Positions 1 to 11,691 of a stretch of 64,000 nucleotides of DNA are shown here, piece after piece. The notes below the pieces were generated by a model. That model was not told the DNA's origin and searched no databases. It saw only the letters and a list, made by a program, of their open reading frames with translations. Where the stretch lies: positions 1,074,830 to 1,138,829 of the forward strand of contig CP038133.1 in assembly GCA_004519485.1 (NCBI GenBank), given 5' to 3'. Each line of letters opens with the position of its first letter. Position 1 is the stretch's first letter. Both the position numbers and the translations under genes were made by a program. Source of the DNA: Nannochloropsis oceanica (Eukaryota; Sar; Eustigmatophyceae; Eustigmatales; Monodopsidaceae).

Positions 1-169
1 GATAGCAAACTATCCTTGCCCCACGGGTGGATATTTACCCCTGCTGAGTATCCCCCCGAAGAGATTTCTCCTTCCTTATCCTCCCTCCTCGGCTTCGACG
101 GCTGTAGCTGCTGCGACTGCAGAGCGAAGCTCAAATTCCCCCCCCGCCACACCTACCCATTGTTCGAGA

Positions 170-2131
170 ATGGTCTTGGCCCCTGCTCCTCTGGACCTGC
201 CCGCCCACATGCCCACGGCCAGCATCAGCGTCCTTTCTGTACGTCTTTCCCCTAGCCAGGCACCTAGCCGTCGCTCGTGCCTGCTGTCCGCCGCACCCCG
301 ACGACAACAACAAGACAACAACGACAGCAGCTGTAGTAGCAGTAGCAACAGTAGCGGCAGCAGTAGCAGGGCCTATCTACTCCTGAATCAGCTGACAAAG
401 GCCAAAGACCGCGTCCGACTTTGGCTTGCATTAGTCCTGCGGGAAGAGGAAGGGGGGGACGGGAGCGAGGAAGTTGTTTACGCACCTGCAAGCCTCGAGA
501 ATGTAGTCATAAAGGAGTCAGACACGCGTTTTATTCGTCAGTATGGCCGACTGTGGGGGGAAGACCCTGTGGCAGAAGTGGCGGCCTTGATCCGCGTTCA
601 GGAACATCAGCAGCAGCCAGGGCACCCGAACATCGTAGCCATGCAAGCAGCGTTTGAAGGCGAGGGCGTGAGTCAGGGGTTGCTCTTTATGGTCTTGCCC
701 TATCTCTCGGGCAGCGAGCTGTTCTACCAGGTGACCGAGGCCAAGGGGCAGCAGGGACTGGGGGAAGAGGCGACACGGCCCATTCTGCGACAGGTGCTGG
801 CAGGGTTGCTGCACTTGAAGCAGGCTCACGGTATCCGGCACGGAGACGTCTCGCCCGAGAATGTGATGGTGGCACCCGACGGAAATGTCACACTGATTGA
901 CCTAGGTATGGCCGAATGCCTTCCTTCCCCCCCGTCCTCCCATCCTTCCTCCTCGTCCTCGTCCTCGTCCCCTTCCTCTGTCCTTCTGGAAGCCCGGCCG
1001 CGGCGGGGGAAGAAGCAGTACATGGCGCCAGAGATCTACGAGGAGAGGGAATACGATCCCTTCGCGGCTGACGTGTGGGCATTGGGCGCCTTGCTTTACG
1101 TGTGCTGGACCGGATGCACCATATTCAAATCGGCCTCCGACCCGCACTTCAGGAGCTTGAAGGAGGGGGGAAAGGAGGGCGGGTTGAGGCGGCTCTTGGC
1201 GGAGCGGGAGCGGCAGGGGAGCACGAGGGTGTTGTCGACGGAGGCGAAGGAGCTGTTGGGCGGAATGATGGCCTGGGACCGGGAGAAGAGGATGACTTTG
1301 GAAGAGGTGGCCACGCACCCGTGGCTGGCGGAAGAAAAGGTGGTGGTGCAGAGGGAGGAGAAGGAGGAGACAGGGGAATGCCCGGGGAAGAAGGAGACGC
1401 AGCATTTGACGTCTGATTGGTCGTTAGCGTCCATACTACCTGCGTTTGAAAGACAGGAGTTGAACACGGAGGTGAGGGAGAGTAGTCAAGAGGAGGGGCG
1501 AGAAAGGGAGGACAGGAGGGAGGACCGCCTGCATGCCTCGCTCTGGGCCTCCACATTTGCCTCGTTCAACGAAGATGACGTGACCGACGCGGTAGAGAAC
1601 GAGAAGGAGGAGAAGGAGGAGAAAATTAACTATCCCTGCGCTCCCTCCGCGACCTGCGACTCGACCACCCCTTCCAAGCAGCGCAGCAACAACTGCGACC
1701 CCGGGGATCCGGACAACAGCCTGGCCTCTCTCCGGTCCTTGCACCATCTGGAGAGCTTTCAAAACAACTACAGCAGCAGCAGCAGCAGCAGCAGCAATAA
1801 CGACAACAACATAATCGAAATCAACAATAACGACTATGACGACGACTTTGACAGTATTAATAATGACGAAGACCAGGGATGCCGCCTCCCCTCCTCTCGA
1901 GCGATGTCTTCATCTTCTCTCTGCAATCATTCGATGCCTTCATGCCGCTTCGTAGCGAATGAGGATGAAAGGGAGGGCGAGGAGAAAAAGGGCAAGGAAT
2001 TGTTTGAGCAGGAGGAGGAGGAGGATAAGCTGACAGTATCGGTATCTTTCTCTTCCTCCATCACGTCCTTTTGTTCCGTCGCTCCGCAACTGTTTGAAGA
2101 GGCGCAAAAAATGCTGCAGACAGGCCTCTGA
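170..2131 (+). CDS. Ser/Thr protein kinase-like protein, single exon
   Basis: A 653-residue protein with a eukaryotic protein-kinase fold in its first half. Visible kinase landmarks are the ATP-anchoring Lys in VVIK (about residue 115), a helix-C Glu (EVAAL, about 136), the catalytic loop HGDVSPEN (about 224-231; Asp226 and Asn231 kept, but Arg of HRD is Gly), DLG in place of DFG (about 244), MAPE of the activation segment (about 287) and DVWALG of helix F. A Ser-rich insert lies between DLG and APE. No clear glycine-rich loop is seen. HGD without Arg suggests a kinase not activated by activation-loop phosphorylation. The second half is low complexity (acidic, poly-Ser, poly-Asn/Asp) and probably disordered. 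The start is the first ATG of the frame; an upstream exon cannot be excluded. Subfamily not recognised. Confidence 0.75.
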   Translation: MVLAPAPLDLPAHMPTASISVLSVRLSPSQAPSRRSCLLSAAPRRQQQDNNDSSCSSSSNSSGSSSRAYLLLNQLTKAKDRVRLWLALVLREEEGGDGSEEVVYAPASLENVVIKESDTRFIRQYGRLWGEDPVAEVAALIRVQEHQQQPGHPNIVAMQAAFEGEGVSQGLLFMVLPYLSGSELFYQVTEAKGQQGLGEEATRPILRQVLAGLLHLKQAHGIRHGDVSPENVMVAPDGNVTLIDLGMAECLPSPPSSHPSSSSSSSSPSSVLLEARPRRGKKQYMAPEIYEEREYDPFAADVWALGALLYVCWTGCTIFKSASDPHFRSLKEGGKEGGLRRLLAERERQGSTRVLSTEAKELLGGMMAWDREKRMTLEEVATHPWLAEEKVVVQREEKEETGECPGKKETQHLTSDWSLASILPAFERQELNTEVRESSQEEGREREDRREDRLHASLWASTFASFNEDDVTDAVENEKEEKEEKINYPCAPSATCDSTTPSKQRSNNCDPGDPDNSLASLRSLHHLESFQNNYSSSSSSSSNNDNNIIEINNNDYDDDFDSINNDEDQGCRLPSSRAMSSSSLCNHSMPSCRFVANEDEREGEEKKGKELFEQEEEEDKLTVSVSFSSSITSFCSVAPQLFEEAQKMLQTGL

Positions 2132-3030
2132 GGGGAAGATACAAATATGTTTATGTGTGCACGTGTATGCTTAAAGAAATTTTAAACTCATTTGTCATTA
2201 CTGAGTAGTTTCAGGTTGTAACCAGGTCCGGATAGGAATCGAAGTAGAGAATGGGCGTGGATCAATGCATGTCTGGTCGTCATATAAAGAGTGATGGATA
2301 TATTGACCGGTAATAGCAATGTGGGAGTTCCCTAATACTTGTACAGGAAAAGCGGTTGAAGAAGTTTCGATGCCCAAATGATAAACGATATTCTTGTCTA
2401 CCTCCCGTGTTGTCTCTGTGTTGGAGAAAAGGGCGAAGGCTTAATTTCGTGCGCGATGTGTGAATGTCTGCGCGTGTAACCGCATCGTTTAAATGATAAA
2501 GAGGCAGAGCGATAAAGGTGTGATAAAAGGAAAAAGCTTCCATCGTGAGGATAGGAGGGGGAGGGGAACGGGGGTGAGATTGCCGAGACAGTCTCGCCCA
2601 GCTCCTTGCTTTTGAATGGAAGAGTATTCGAGGGGACATCGAATTCGACAACAAAAATAAATCGTGAATAACCCCGCATGAGATGGAAAGACTTAGCTTT
2701 TTGCTTACTTTATTCTTCACGCTTTACTTTTTAGTCTCGGTAAGGCTTTCGAAAGCTTGGGATGCGAAGTGGATGTCGTGATTGACACATGTATAATCCT
2801 GCTTTAAAAGCCGATCCACCGCTGCCCAAGCCATAAATTTTCTTTCTGTTTGTGCGATCAGACTGTGGGTTGTGGAGACGCGGCGGCCACTGTTGGTCTA
2901 TCGTCCTTGGGGGCCATGCGAAAAGCAACCCTGGGTCGGGCCCAAGTCTCGCTCCCTCTTTATGCACTTCACTTTTTTCTCTCACTCACAGTCACGCACG
3001 TCTCCTTTCTTAAATCACGCTACCACAATC
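2132..3030. other. Intergenic: 3' region of kinase gene and 5' region of cyclin gene
   Basis: About 0.9 kb between two same-strand genes. No convincing ORF. The sequence is less repetitive than the introns. A short pyrimidine-rich stretch with cactcactcacag-like sequence precedes the cyclin start and may be 5' leader. Confidence 0.5.
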
Positions 3031-5763
3031 ATGTACAGCATGACTAAAGATAGAGGGGGCGGAGGCGGGGGCGTGGGAGTCACGTCAAAGCGCAACACTC
3101 GCAGCTCCAGCAATCCAAGTGCCACTGCGGCAGGTGCTCATCAACATGCCGTCGGCCTCTCCAACACAAGGACCACCACAACCACGACCACAAGAGGTAT
3201 GACGCGGCAGCGTCAGCACCAGCACAAGGAGCATGTGCCGCCACAATTGCTAGTGCAGCCGCCCCTCTGGCAACATCCCAAAATCATCAACACGAGCAGC
3301 AGCACCAGCAGCAGCACTAGCACCAGCAGAAGCAGCAGCAGTAGTAGCAGTGGCGGTAATGGCGGCGGCAGTCATCCCCCCTCCCTCATCCTATTGCAGG
3401 CGCAATGCCTGCAAGTGGCCCTCCAAGGAATTTCGCACACCGGTTCCCCCACTTCGTCCTCCGTCTCCCCTTTCCTCAGCGGACAGGAACGTGACGCTCT
3501 CCGCCGTCTTGCTGTCTACCTACTCAGCTTGACGGTGCCCAAAGAGGGCAGCAAGGATGGAGAGGAACAAGTAGAGCAACAGCAGACGATTAAAGGTGGA
3601 GAGCCATCACTTATGGAGGTGGTGGTAGCGGATGGCGAGGAGGTGATGGGAGATGAAGCGCAGATGCCAGGCAACGTGGGCCCCAGGCGGCAGCCACTTC
3701 AGCACGCCCGAGCTCCCGAAAGACAGGAAGAGAAAGGAAGCGATTGCAGCATTACATATAGTGGCGATAGAGGCCGTAACAGGAAGGGCAGAGTCAAGGG
3801 CAAGGAGCGGTTGCACGCACAGCCAGCATTACAGCAAGCAGCCACTCTTTCGTTCGAGGCTGCCGCCTTCTCTTCTTCCTTCCCGTCCTCCTCCTCCTCC
3901 TCCTCCTCCTCCTCCTCCTCCTCCTCCTCCTCCTCATCCTCCTCCTCTTCTTCCTCCTCATCCTCCTCTAGTGCCACACGCCTGAAGAGGCCAAGCATTC
4001 GCACCACTTCCACTCCTACTTCCGAAGGATGGCTGATCGGCCCCTCCTTTTCCTCTTCGCCTGTCTCCCCTCCCCGCGCCTTGCGGCGTCCCCGCCTGAC
4101 CAAAGGCAACCAGTCCTCGTGCTCTTTCGCCACAACAGTGTCCACCAAGCAAGAAAAAAAGGACGGACTGCAGGCTTTGCCCGAGTCGGTATGGCAGCAC
4201 GCCTTGTCCTTCGTCCCAGCTAAGAACCTGTATGCCGTCATGCGCACCTCCAGGTCCTTCTTCACCATGACATCGCCCTTCGAAGGTATCGCCGCTACCA
4301 CGGGCTTGCTTTCAATCACCCTCCCTTTCTCTTCTCTCTGTCCGCTCTTCCCCATAGCTGAAATTCCACCTCTTCCCGAGCCGTGGTTTGACGTTCACTA
4401 TTTCCTATCCCCTCCGTCCCTCCGCCCCACCCCAGGTTTTTACCACCACTGGAATCTTCGCGCCGCGGAGGCGCTCCACCGTCCTAGACCCTACATCAGC
4501 AAGCAAAGACACTTGAATGCCAAAATGCGAGCTATTCTATTGGACTGGGTCACAGACGGTATAGAGAGAGGGAGGGAAGGAGGGAAGGAGGGTGATGCGC
4601 TTTCCTTCAACTCGATTGTTTTACTCAAGTCACGTTTATGTCTCTCGCCCTTTCTCTCCCTCGCTGCCTCCTAGTGCATCAGTCCCTGTCCTTCCTGCCG
4701 GCCACTTTGCACAGGACCGCGTACGTGCTTGATCATGTAAGGAGGGAGGGGGGATGAGAGGGAGAAGAGGGGGGAGGGGGGAGGGGGACATGCAACTGGC
4801 TCATAGACCCACCGACACACTCTCCCTTCCTCCCCTTCTTCCTCCCCCGCACCCTGTCTGCCTCAGTTCTTGAGCCGCACCGACAATGTGACGCGGGAGA
4901 AGCTGCAGCTGGTGGGTGTCACGGCCTTCATGATAGCGGCGAAAGGGATCGAGGCATCTCCGCCCGAGCACGACGACTGCGCGTACTGGACCGACAACGC
5001 CTACAGCGGGGAGGAGGTTAGCCAGATGGAGATTCGGATGCTCAAGGCTCTGCCTCCGTCCGCTCGCCCGCCCTCCCTCCCTCCCACCGCCCTGGACTTC
5101 TTGTCACTGTACCTGAAGGAGGCAAGCGCGGGCAAGCTCTCCGCCTGCCGCGCCCAATACTACTGCGAGCGCACCCTCCAAGAACACGACATGCTCTCCT
5201 TCGCTCCCTCCCTCATCGCCGCCACCTCCATCCTTCTGGCCCTCAAGACGAACTCCAACCCTGGCCTGCCCTTTGCGTCCCTCCGTTCCTCCGCCCCGCC
5301 CTCCCCCTCTTCATACTGGCCGGCATCCCTGTCGCGCTACTCAGGCTACACAGAAGAGGAGATGGCGGCGTGTGCGCGGCGGGTGTGTGAGCACGTCAAG
5401 ACCACGGTGACTACCCTTTCGGGCCGCAAGCTCGATGCTGTCAAGAGAAAGTTCGCGGGGGGCGTGTTCCTGGCAGCCAGCAAAATGGAACCTCCTGCCT
5501 ATGGAGAGGGGGATGGAGGCGGAGGCGGAGGTGGAGGAGGAGGAGGAGGAGGAGGAGGAGAAGGAGGAGGAGGAGGGGGAGAAAATATGCCTGTGGTTGG
5601 AGGGGAGGACATAGCGGTGATGGGGGGAGGGGTAGTGATGGGAGGAGGAGAAGCAGCAGGAGGAGGAGGAGGAGCAGGAGGAGGAGCGGTGGCAGCAGCA
5701 GCAGCAGCAGCAGCAGCGGTAGGAGGAGCAGGTGTGGTGGCCGGGGAGATGGGACAATTGTAG
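3031..5763 (+). CDS. Cyclin with upstream F-box-like segment
   Basis: Four exons: 3031-4285, 4436-4558, 4675-4736, 4867-5763 (778 residues, phases consistent). After a long low-complexity N-terminus there is an F-box-like stretch (LPESVWQHALSFVP, about 382-420). It is followed by the cyclin box with the signature MRAILLDWVTD, then LPATLHRTAYVLDHFLSR and KLQLVGVTAFMIAAKGIE, and a cyclin C-terminal domain (LDFLSLYLKEA, FAPSLIAATSILLAL). This order recalls cyclin F, an SCF substrate receptor; mitotic A/B-type cyclins share the box but lack the F-box. The protein has very long homopolymers: poly-Ser from (TCC)n near 3890-3968, poly-Gly near 5511-5580 and poly-Ala near 5690-5716. ATG 3031 is chosen because the frame upstream opens only with non-ATG codons. 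The first intron is also readable in frame, so its removal is likely but not certain. Confidence 0.75.
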
Positions 5764-6235
5764 GGAGGGAGGACAAACGAGAAAGAGGAACATCGCAGGG
5801 AGGGAGGGAAGGAAGGAAGGTAGTGAAGGGAGGAATATAGTAGGGAGGGAGGAGGGGAAGGGTATGATAGGAGGAAGGGAAGGTGATGAAAGTGAAGTAA
5901 GTAGTGTAAGTGTTGTCAACAGCAAAAGAAATAAAGGAGAGGAAGAAGGGGATCGTACAATTTAATGAAGGTGAAGGGGGAACAGAAAAATGAGAAAGAG
6001 GCAAATTTCAAAAAGCAGACAAAGACACCTCACAACCACCGAATGAGAAGAAGGGCGAGCACCAGCACTTGCCAAGGCAAAACTTGACCTCCCCCTGGCA
6101 CCACGCACAGAGAGTGTGTACACTAGCTAGGCAACGAAAGAATTTTTAGAAAAACACATCAAGACCATCACCATGACTTACTAGATTACTTTCTCTTCCC
6201 TCCCTTCCTCGTCCTTGACCCTAACCCTATCCTTA
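5764..6235. other. Convergent 3'-3' intergenic region
   Basis: The first 120 bases are GGGA/GGAA-rich purine repeat following the cyclin stop. The rest is unique sequence between the two gene ends. Nothing coding seen. Confidence 0.5.
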
Positions 6236-7899
6236 TTAAATGTTGGTCACATCCAAGCCCCTCCTCCTCCGCCGCTCCACGTCCCCCACTAGCCTTTCCC
6301 AGGCCGGCTGGCCGAACGCCCGCTGGCCCACCCTCCCATTCAGCTTAAGGACCACAGAGATGCCCTGCTTCACCGGGTCAATGCCCTGCTTCCGTGCCTC
6401 TGCCGCCTCGATGGCCAGGTATTCCTGCCACTCCCGCAACAGCAGCGGGCACCCGACATGGGGCTCGTCCACGGCACCTTGGAGTCGTTCTTGGGCAAGC
6501 CCCAGGATGGAGGAAGGCTCCTTGGGACCTGCAGGTAGCACAACCGGCACGACTAAGAACGCGTTATCAACCAACCGCTGCTTTAGCTCCGCCGCGCCGG
6601 CTGCAGCCAACGCGGTCTGGACCACCTCCTCTCCCCCTGCCACGATCACCACCCTCCGTGCCCTTCCCCGATCCCTCCTAAAATCCGCCAAGCTCAGCAC
6701 TGGCCGCTCCCCCGCTCTGCCCCCTTCCCCCCCTTCCTGGAGCTGGACCTTGAGAGCCGCGATTTTGGCGCCCCTGGACAGCCTTCCCAGCTTCCGTGCT
6801 TTCGTTTGCGAGTCGAGCTTCCAGGCCACAGCTGCCAGCGCGATCGCCCCCAGGTCAATAGCAATGTCCTTTCCAGACTGACTGAGGGGGACGGCGCCGC
6901 GAACACCGGTGTAGGCAGCCAGGGCGCCTGTGATGGAGGTGAGCGCACCCACAGCCCCCGAGGCCCCGACGCCGCCGTAGACAAGGAAGCGCAGGGAGCG
7001 GAAGGGCGACTCGGCTTCTTCCCTCAGCCTGGTCATGGCTGAATAGTCCTCCTCTTCAGCCTCTTTCTGGTCGTCGAGGAAGGACGACTGCGGTTGTGCT
7101 GCTGGTGCTGCTGGCGTTGCTGGTGGAGGAATGGGGGCATCGTCGTCTGGGTCTTGCCGGCGGGAGAAGGAGAGGCGGGTGCGGGTGGCCTGGAATGACT
7201 CTCTTCTGTGGGTTAGTGAAAGGGTTAGATGGAATGAGCTGCGAGGGAAATACCAAGGAGGATGCCGGGGCGGAAAGAAGGATAACCAATCGTCGATGAT
7301 ACGAGCCAGAGCTGAAGAGATGCAGTGTGGGAGGAGAGGAGGTTAAGTGGGAGAGAGTGAAGGAAGCGAGGATGGAGAGTAGGGTGGTGAAGCATGATTT
7401 GCGGAAGACCCAACAAGCGGACAGACTCATCCTGTGATTCACACAGTTGCTTGGTCGTGCAGCATGGAGTAGTGCGTAAAAGGGGAAGGCAAGCAAGGGA
7501 GGAGGGTTCAAGACATGCCATACACCGGAAATAATGCGCCATTAAAAGAAAGACGACCCGCTTACAGCTTGTCAGGCACACGTATTTGCAGCTTGCCGGT
7601 CTTATTCAACACTGCTTGCTTGGCATTGCACGGTATGAGGGGGTACGTGTGACGAACAGACGGACACCACCTCACTTTGCTTCGTTCAAGCCCGTCATCC
7701 AAGATCGATTCACTTGCCAGACAGACACGCACCTTGAGGAAGCAGGGAAGAGGAAGGCGGACGGGTGCATGCCATAGCTGATGGCCTGAGACCTCAGCTG
7801 GCTGCTGGTGGACACGGCAGACACTCTGGGCTGGAGATGGAACGCAGCCGCGCCTGCGGCGAAGAAAGCTACTGCGACGAGGCAGGCTTGTCCTTGCAT
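6236..7899 (-). CDS. Plastid LOW PSII ACCUMULATION 1-like (DUF3493-type) membrane protein
   Basis: Two exons, 7899-7733 and 7205-6236, joined in phase to give 378 residues. Exon 1 begins MQGQACLVAVAFFAAGAAAF and continues HLQP: a signal peptide followed by an Ala-Phe junction and a basic Ser-rich segment, the bipartite presequence expected for a complex red plastid. The mature part has a Pro/Ala/acidic linker and then LREEAESPFRSLRFLVYGG, which matches the start of the LPA1/DUF3493 domain. Two membrane segments follow (VGASGAVGALTSITGALAA and IAIDLGAIALAAVAW), then a soluble C-terminal domain. Arabidopsis LPA1 helps photosystem II assembly in thylakoids; whether this homologue does the same is inference, since the TPR part of plant LPA1 is absent. 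The gene diverges from the START-domain gene, another plastid-directed product. Confidence 0.65.
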
Positions 7900-9017
7900 T
7901 TTGGGTTTGACGCGGGCCTTGCTTGGCGACGCTGCCTCACAGAAAAATATATCAGGTCCCTGATAAGATGGAGAGGGGTGTGTAGTGCCAGGGTATGCAA
8001 TTTGGTCAGGTTTTATGCAAAAAAGCGGCATTCAGCAACGCCGCGTCTGGTCAGAGGATGAGCAAGGAGACAAACACCACACTGCGCGCCTTCTAACTCC
8101 ACCTCCTTTTCCTCCTCAACATGACGACCACAAGCACGCGTGTCCACCACGCTTTTCCTTGTGGTAGATTTGATCGACCGACTAATAGAGAGCGGCGACG
8201 CGCTCAGCTTGTGGAATTGGACACGATCAGCGTCAAGTGTGATACGCTTTTCCCAGCGTCCACCTTGTTTTGCTTGGATCTCAGATCGATTGAACTCTCT
8301 CTGCCTTTCCTTTCGCACGCCACGACAACACGTCACTCACATGCACACCAGACTTTCCTCGTGGCCTGTTTATGTACTCATGCCATTATGCCATTCCTTT
8401 ACTTCTCACAACTAATGCCACTCTCTGTCCGGAACCTCTCTCTCCGTCTCGTCCGTCACGAAATGACAGGAGCAAGTATTAAGCAAGATTGCCTTCGCTA
8501 CTTGCCCTTCCATCAAGGTCAAGCCACCTCAATAAGCCGCATCATCCATCATCACCACTATTGGAATCCCACAAGTATGCGCGATATGCACCCGCCCTTG
8601 GAGTCGGTCGCGTCCTCATCTTTTGTCCCGATTCCCTTGGCCCAAAGGCGCAGCCGAAGTCGTACTGCTGCTTCCTCTCCTACTATTGGCGCCCTACGCG
8701 CTTGTCACGGCTGCATGCAATCCGCGAGGCAAGCCAAGAGGCGATCCCCGCAGCAACAACCACGGTACGTGTGGAATCCTAGCGGCAGAGATACGGCAGA
8801 TCGGGAAGAGTGTGCGTTGGGGAGAGAGGAAGGGCCAGCACCGCCGTTCTGAGTGTGACACCACAACCCACCACGCATGCGTGCCCTCCTTTTATCCCCT
8901 AGACACTCTTCCTTGGAAAAGACTACGGCGGCTTCCACCCTACCGCCGACATCCACAAGTAGCGGCAGCAGTAGAAGAAGAAGAGTCGCGAATATTAGCA
9001 GCAGCAGCAGCAGTACC
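7900..9017. promoter_or_regulatory. Divergent 5' region between two plastid-protein genes
   Basis: About 1.1 kb separating the start codons of the LPA1-like (-) and START-domain (+) genes. Several short ORFs here look like shadows. No motif identified by eye, but the position makes it a likely shared promoter region. Confidence 0.4.
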
Positions 9018-11691
9018 ATGGGTAGGTGGCCTTTCCATTACGTTCTCTGCTCTCTTCGTCATCACATCGAACTTCAACAGCTCCTCACACCCCACCTCTA
9101 CCCCCCAAAAACACCCTGATCAACACAGTCTTTCTAGCAGCCGCTGCTACGTTCGCTTGCTGCTCCTCTTTGGCAAGCGCGGCTGTGACGCCGCACTCCG
9201 TACAGGCACTCTTCCCGTGTCCCTCCTCTGTCGCGGCGTTTCTTCCTCAAGCCCTCCCTCTTTACACCCCACGCCGCCGCCGAAGGGTTTTGTCTTCCTC
9301 CTCCTCCCCTTCATCTTCTTTTCCTTTCTCGGCCGTGGCGGGCCGTTCGCCGTCTTCTGGAGGCTCGGGAGGCTTGCAGATGATCAGCAGCATGTTCAGG
9401 TGGGTGGGCTTGGAGGGCCCCAGGAAGAGGGGGATATAAGGAGGGAGAAAGATGGTCGTTGCGAAATCGGAAAGGTACTTTAAAGGCAAACAGACGATAA
9501 TTTACTGACAGATACGTACAATTCCGAGAGATGAGGTGAGAGTCACACATGCCCATCCTCAAGCTTTTTCTCCCTCCCTCCCCTTCCTTCCCCTGCCTGT
9601 CCTTTCCCTTGTCCTCCTCCTACAGGTGGCGTGGTGGCAAGAGCGAGGACGGGGAGGAGGTGCTGGTGAACATCGAATCCCCCTCGGCCAACGTCAGGCG
9701 GATCTCATCCTCGATCGTGATAAACAGGCCTGTGCAAGACGTGTGGAGAATTCTGACGGACTACGACAAGTAGGGAGGGGGGGGGGGAAGGGGATAGGAA
9801 GAGGGGCGGTTGTGGTGGTGAGTGATTAATAGATCGTCTGTGTTCTCAAACGTTATCACTCACTTTGGCACTCCATCCATCCCTCCCTCCCTCCTCCCTT
9901 CAGCCTTGCGGAGTACGTCCCGAACCTGACGCAATCCCGTCTAGTGAACACTCCCGCGGGGTGGCAGCCTCGGAGCAAGAACAAGGAGGTGCGCCTCTTC
10001 CAAGAGGGCGCACAGACCATCATTGGCTTCAACTTTAAGGTACCTTTCCCGTCATGTCAGTCAAGTCACGGGCTACCTCTTCCCCCCCGTGGCCCCACGG
10101 CCCTGTTTCCGCCAAGCCCGCCACCGAAACGAAGGACAGACACTCCTCTCACTCCCTCTCTCCCTTCCTTTCTTACTCCCTCCCTCCCTCCCCCCAGGCG
10201 TCGCTGACGATGGACATGGAGGAGGTGTTTGAGGACGTGGATGAGAAGCTCGGTCAGCGCCGCATCAAGTTCCGCCTGGTGGACTCAGCCATGTTCTCCG
10301 ACTTCTCCGGTAGGCACCCGGCGGAGACCCACCCCTCCCTCCTTTCCTTCTTCCTTCCCTCCTTGTCTTTTCTCCTACTCTTCTTTGTCGTTTATCTGGA
10401 AAGTGGGCTCGGTTTTGGCTTTGCTTGACAAGCAGGTGGTGCACTGGATGGCACGATGGCCCACCAGCCCGATGGCCCACCAGCTCTTTGTCGTGACGGT
10501 GATGTCAGGAGGGTGTTCCAGTCATCAAGGAAGGAGAAAGAGCGTTCCAGCCGTCAAGGAAGGAGGAACGCGGAATTTCTCATCTCCTTTTCATCTCCTC
10601 CCTTCCTCTCTCCCTCCTTCTTCCCAGGCGAGTGGCGGCTGCAGTACTACTCGAGGATGCGCACGGCGTGCGAGAATGAGGAGTGGACGTACAGGTACGA
10701 AACAAACCACGGCGGTATGGTCCGAACAAGGGGCAGGAAGTGTGTGTGGGGAAGCCACAGGCCACAGTAGAGGCCATATGCATCGGAGGCGCGTGGACCA
10801 GGACTCGACCGACATTGGTCGTTACAGTCTCTCAACGCTCCCTCCTTCCCTCCCTCCCACCCTCCTTCCCTCCCCCGCTCTTCCCCCAGCACCAAGCTCT
10901 TCTACATGGTGAACGTGAAGCCCAAAGGCCCGGTGCCCGTGGGGGCCCTCGAGTGGCGCATCAAGGAGGACGTGCCTACCAACCTGCGCGCCGTCAAGGT
11001 AGCCTCGGAGAAGCTGCCCTGGGAGTGCGAGCAGGACCAAGCGGCTCTAGCCGGTAGGTTTTACCCCTCCCTCCCTTCCTCCTTCCTCCCTGGACTTGTT
11101 CATGTCTTTCGTCGTTGTACCATTCGCCCGCAAAGTCTTGCTCGGGCGGGTGGCGTGCGGAGGATACGGGTGGTTGCAAGGGCCGGTAGACAGACGCTGG
11201 CATTGCGGTATGCTGTACGTGATATTTCGGGACCGTCGAACGCTCAACTTCTCTCCTCTTTTCCTTCCCTCCCTCCCCCTCTCCAGCCCTCGCAGCCGGC
11301 CGCCGGGAGTTGCAATCGCGCATGACGGTGGCCCGAGACTGGATGAGCGATGAGACGCTGGGTGCTTACATCGGGGAGGCGCCGGCAGGGGGAGGTACGC
11401 GCCCCTTTCTCCTTCCTTCCCTCCCTCCCTCCCCTCCCTGATCCCATCCCATCATCCTCACACTGTTTTCTGTTATCTTGCACACGAACAGGTGGCGGGG
11501 CTAGCAGTATGAAGGAGGTGCTTCGCGTAGGGGTGGGCTCCGGGGGGGCAACTGGAGGCGGAGAGGGAATGAGGGAGGAAGGAGGGGGGGGAAGGAATGT
11601 TGTCTCTAAGATTGCCGTGACAGGGTCGCCGATGAGTGGGAGGAATGAGACTGCATCCACAAATATGTTTGGCCGACTGTTTTTAAGGTAG
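9018..11691 (+). CDS. Plastid-targeted START/polyketide-cyclase-like lipid-binding protein
   Basis: Nine exons: 9018-9021, 9129-9399, 9626-9769, 9904-10039, 10198-10309, 10628-10694, 10890-11053, 11287-11394, 11492-11691; all phases fit, giving 401 residues. The start ACCATGG is followed at once by an intron, and the joined N-terminus MVFLAAAATFACCSSLASA is a clean signal peptide followed by a Ser/Arg-rich transit-like region. The core reads ISSSIVINRPVQDVWRILTD, then YVPNLTQSRLV, FRLVDSAMFSDFSGEW and STKLFYMVNVKP, as in the plant plastid polyketide cyclase/dehydrase and lipid-transport (START-like) proteins. The C-terminus is Gly/Ser-rich. The ligand is unknown; binding of an isoprenoid, pigment or lipid in the plastid is inference. 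Introns carry the (CCCT)n 3' ends seen across the window. Confidence 0.75.

Noticed and set aside
4286-4355. A 70-base intron in the cyclin gene ending at catag
   Set aside because: It would shift the frame before the cyclin box. The acceptor at 4435 gives a 150-base intron in frame.
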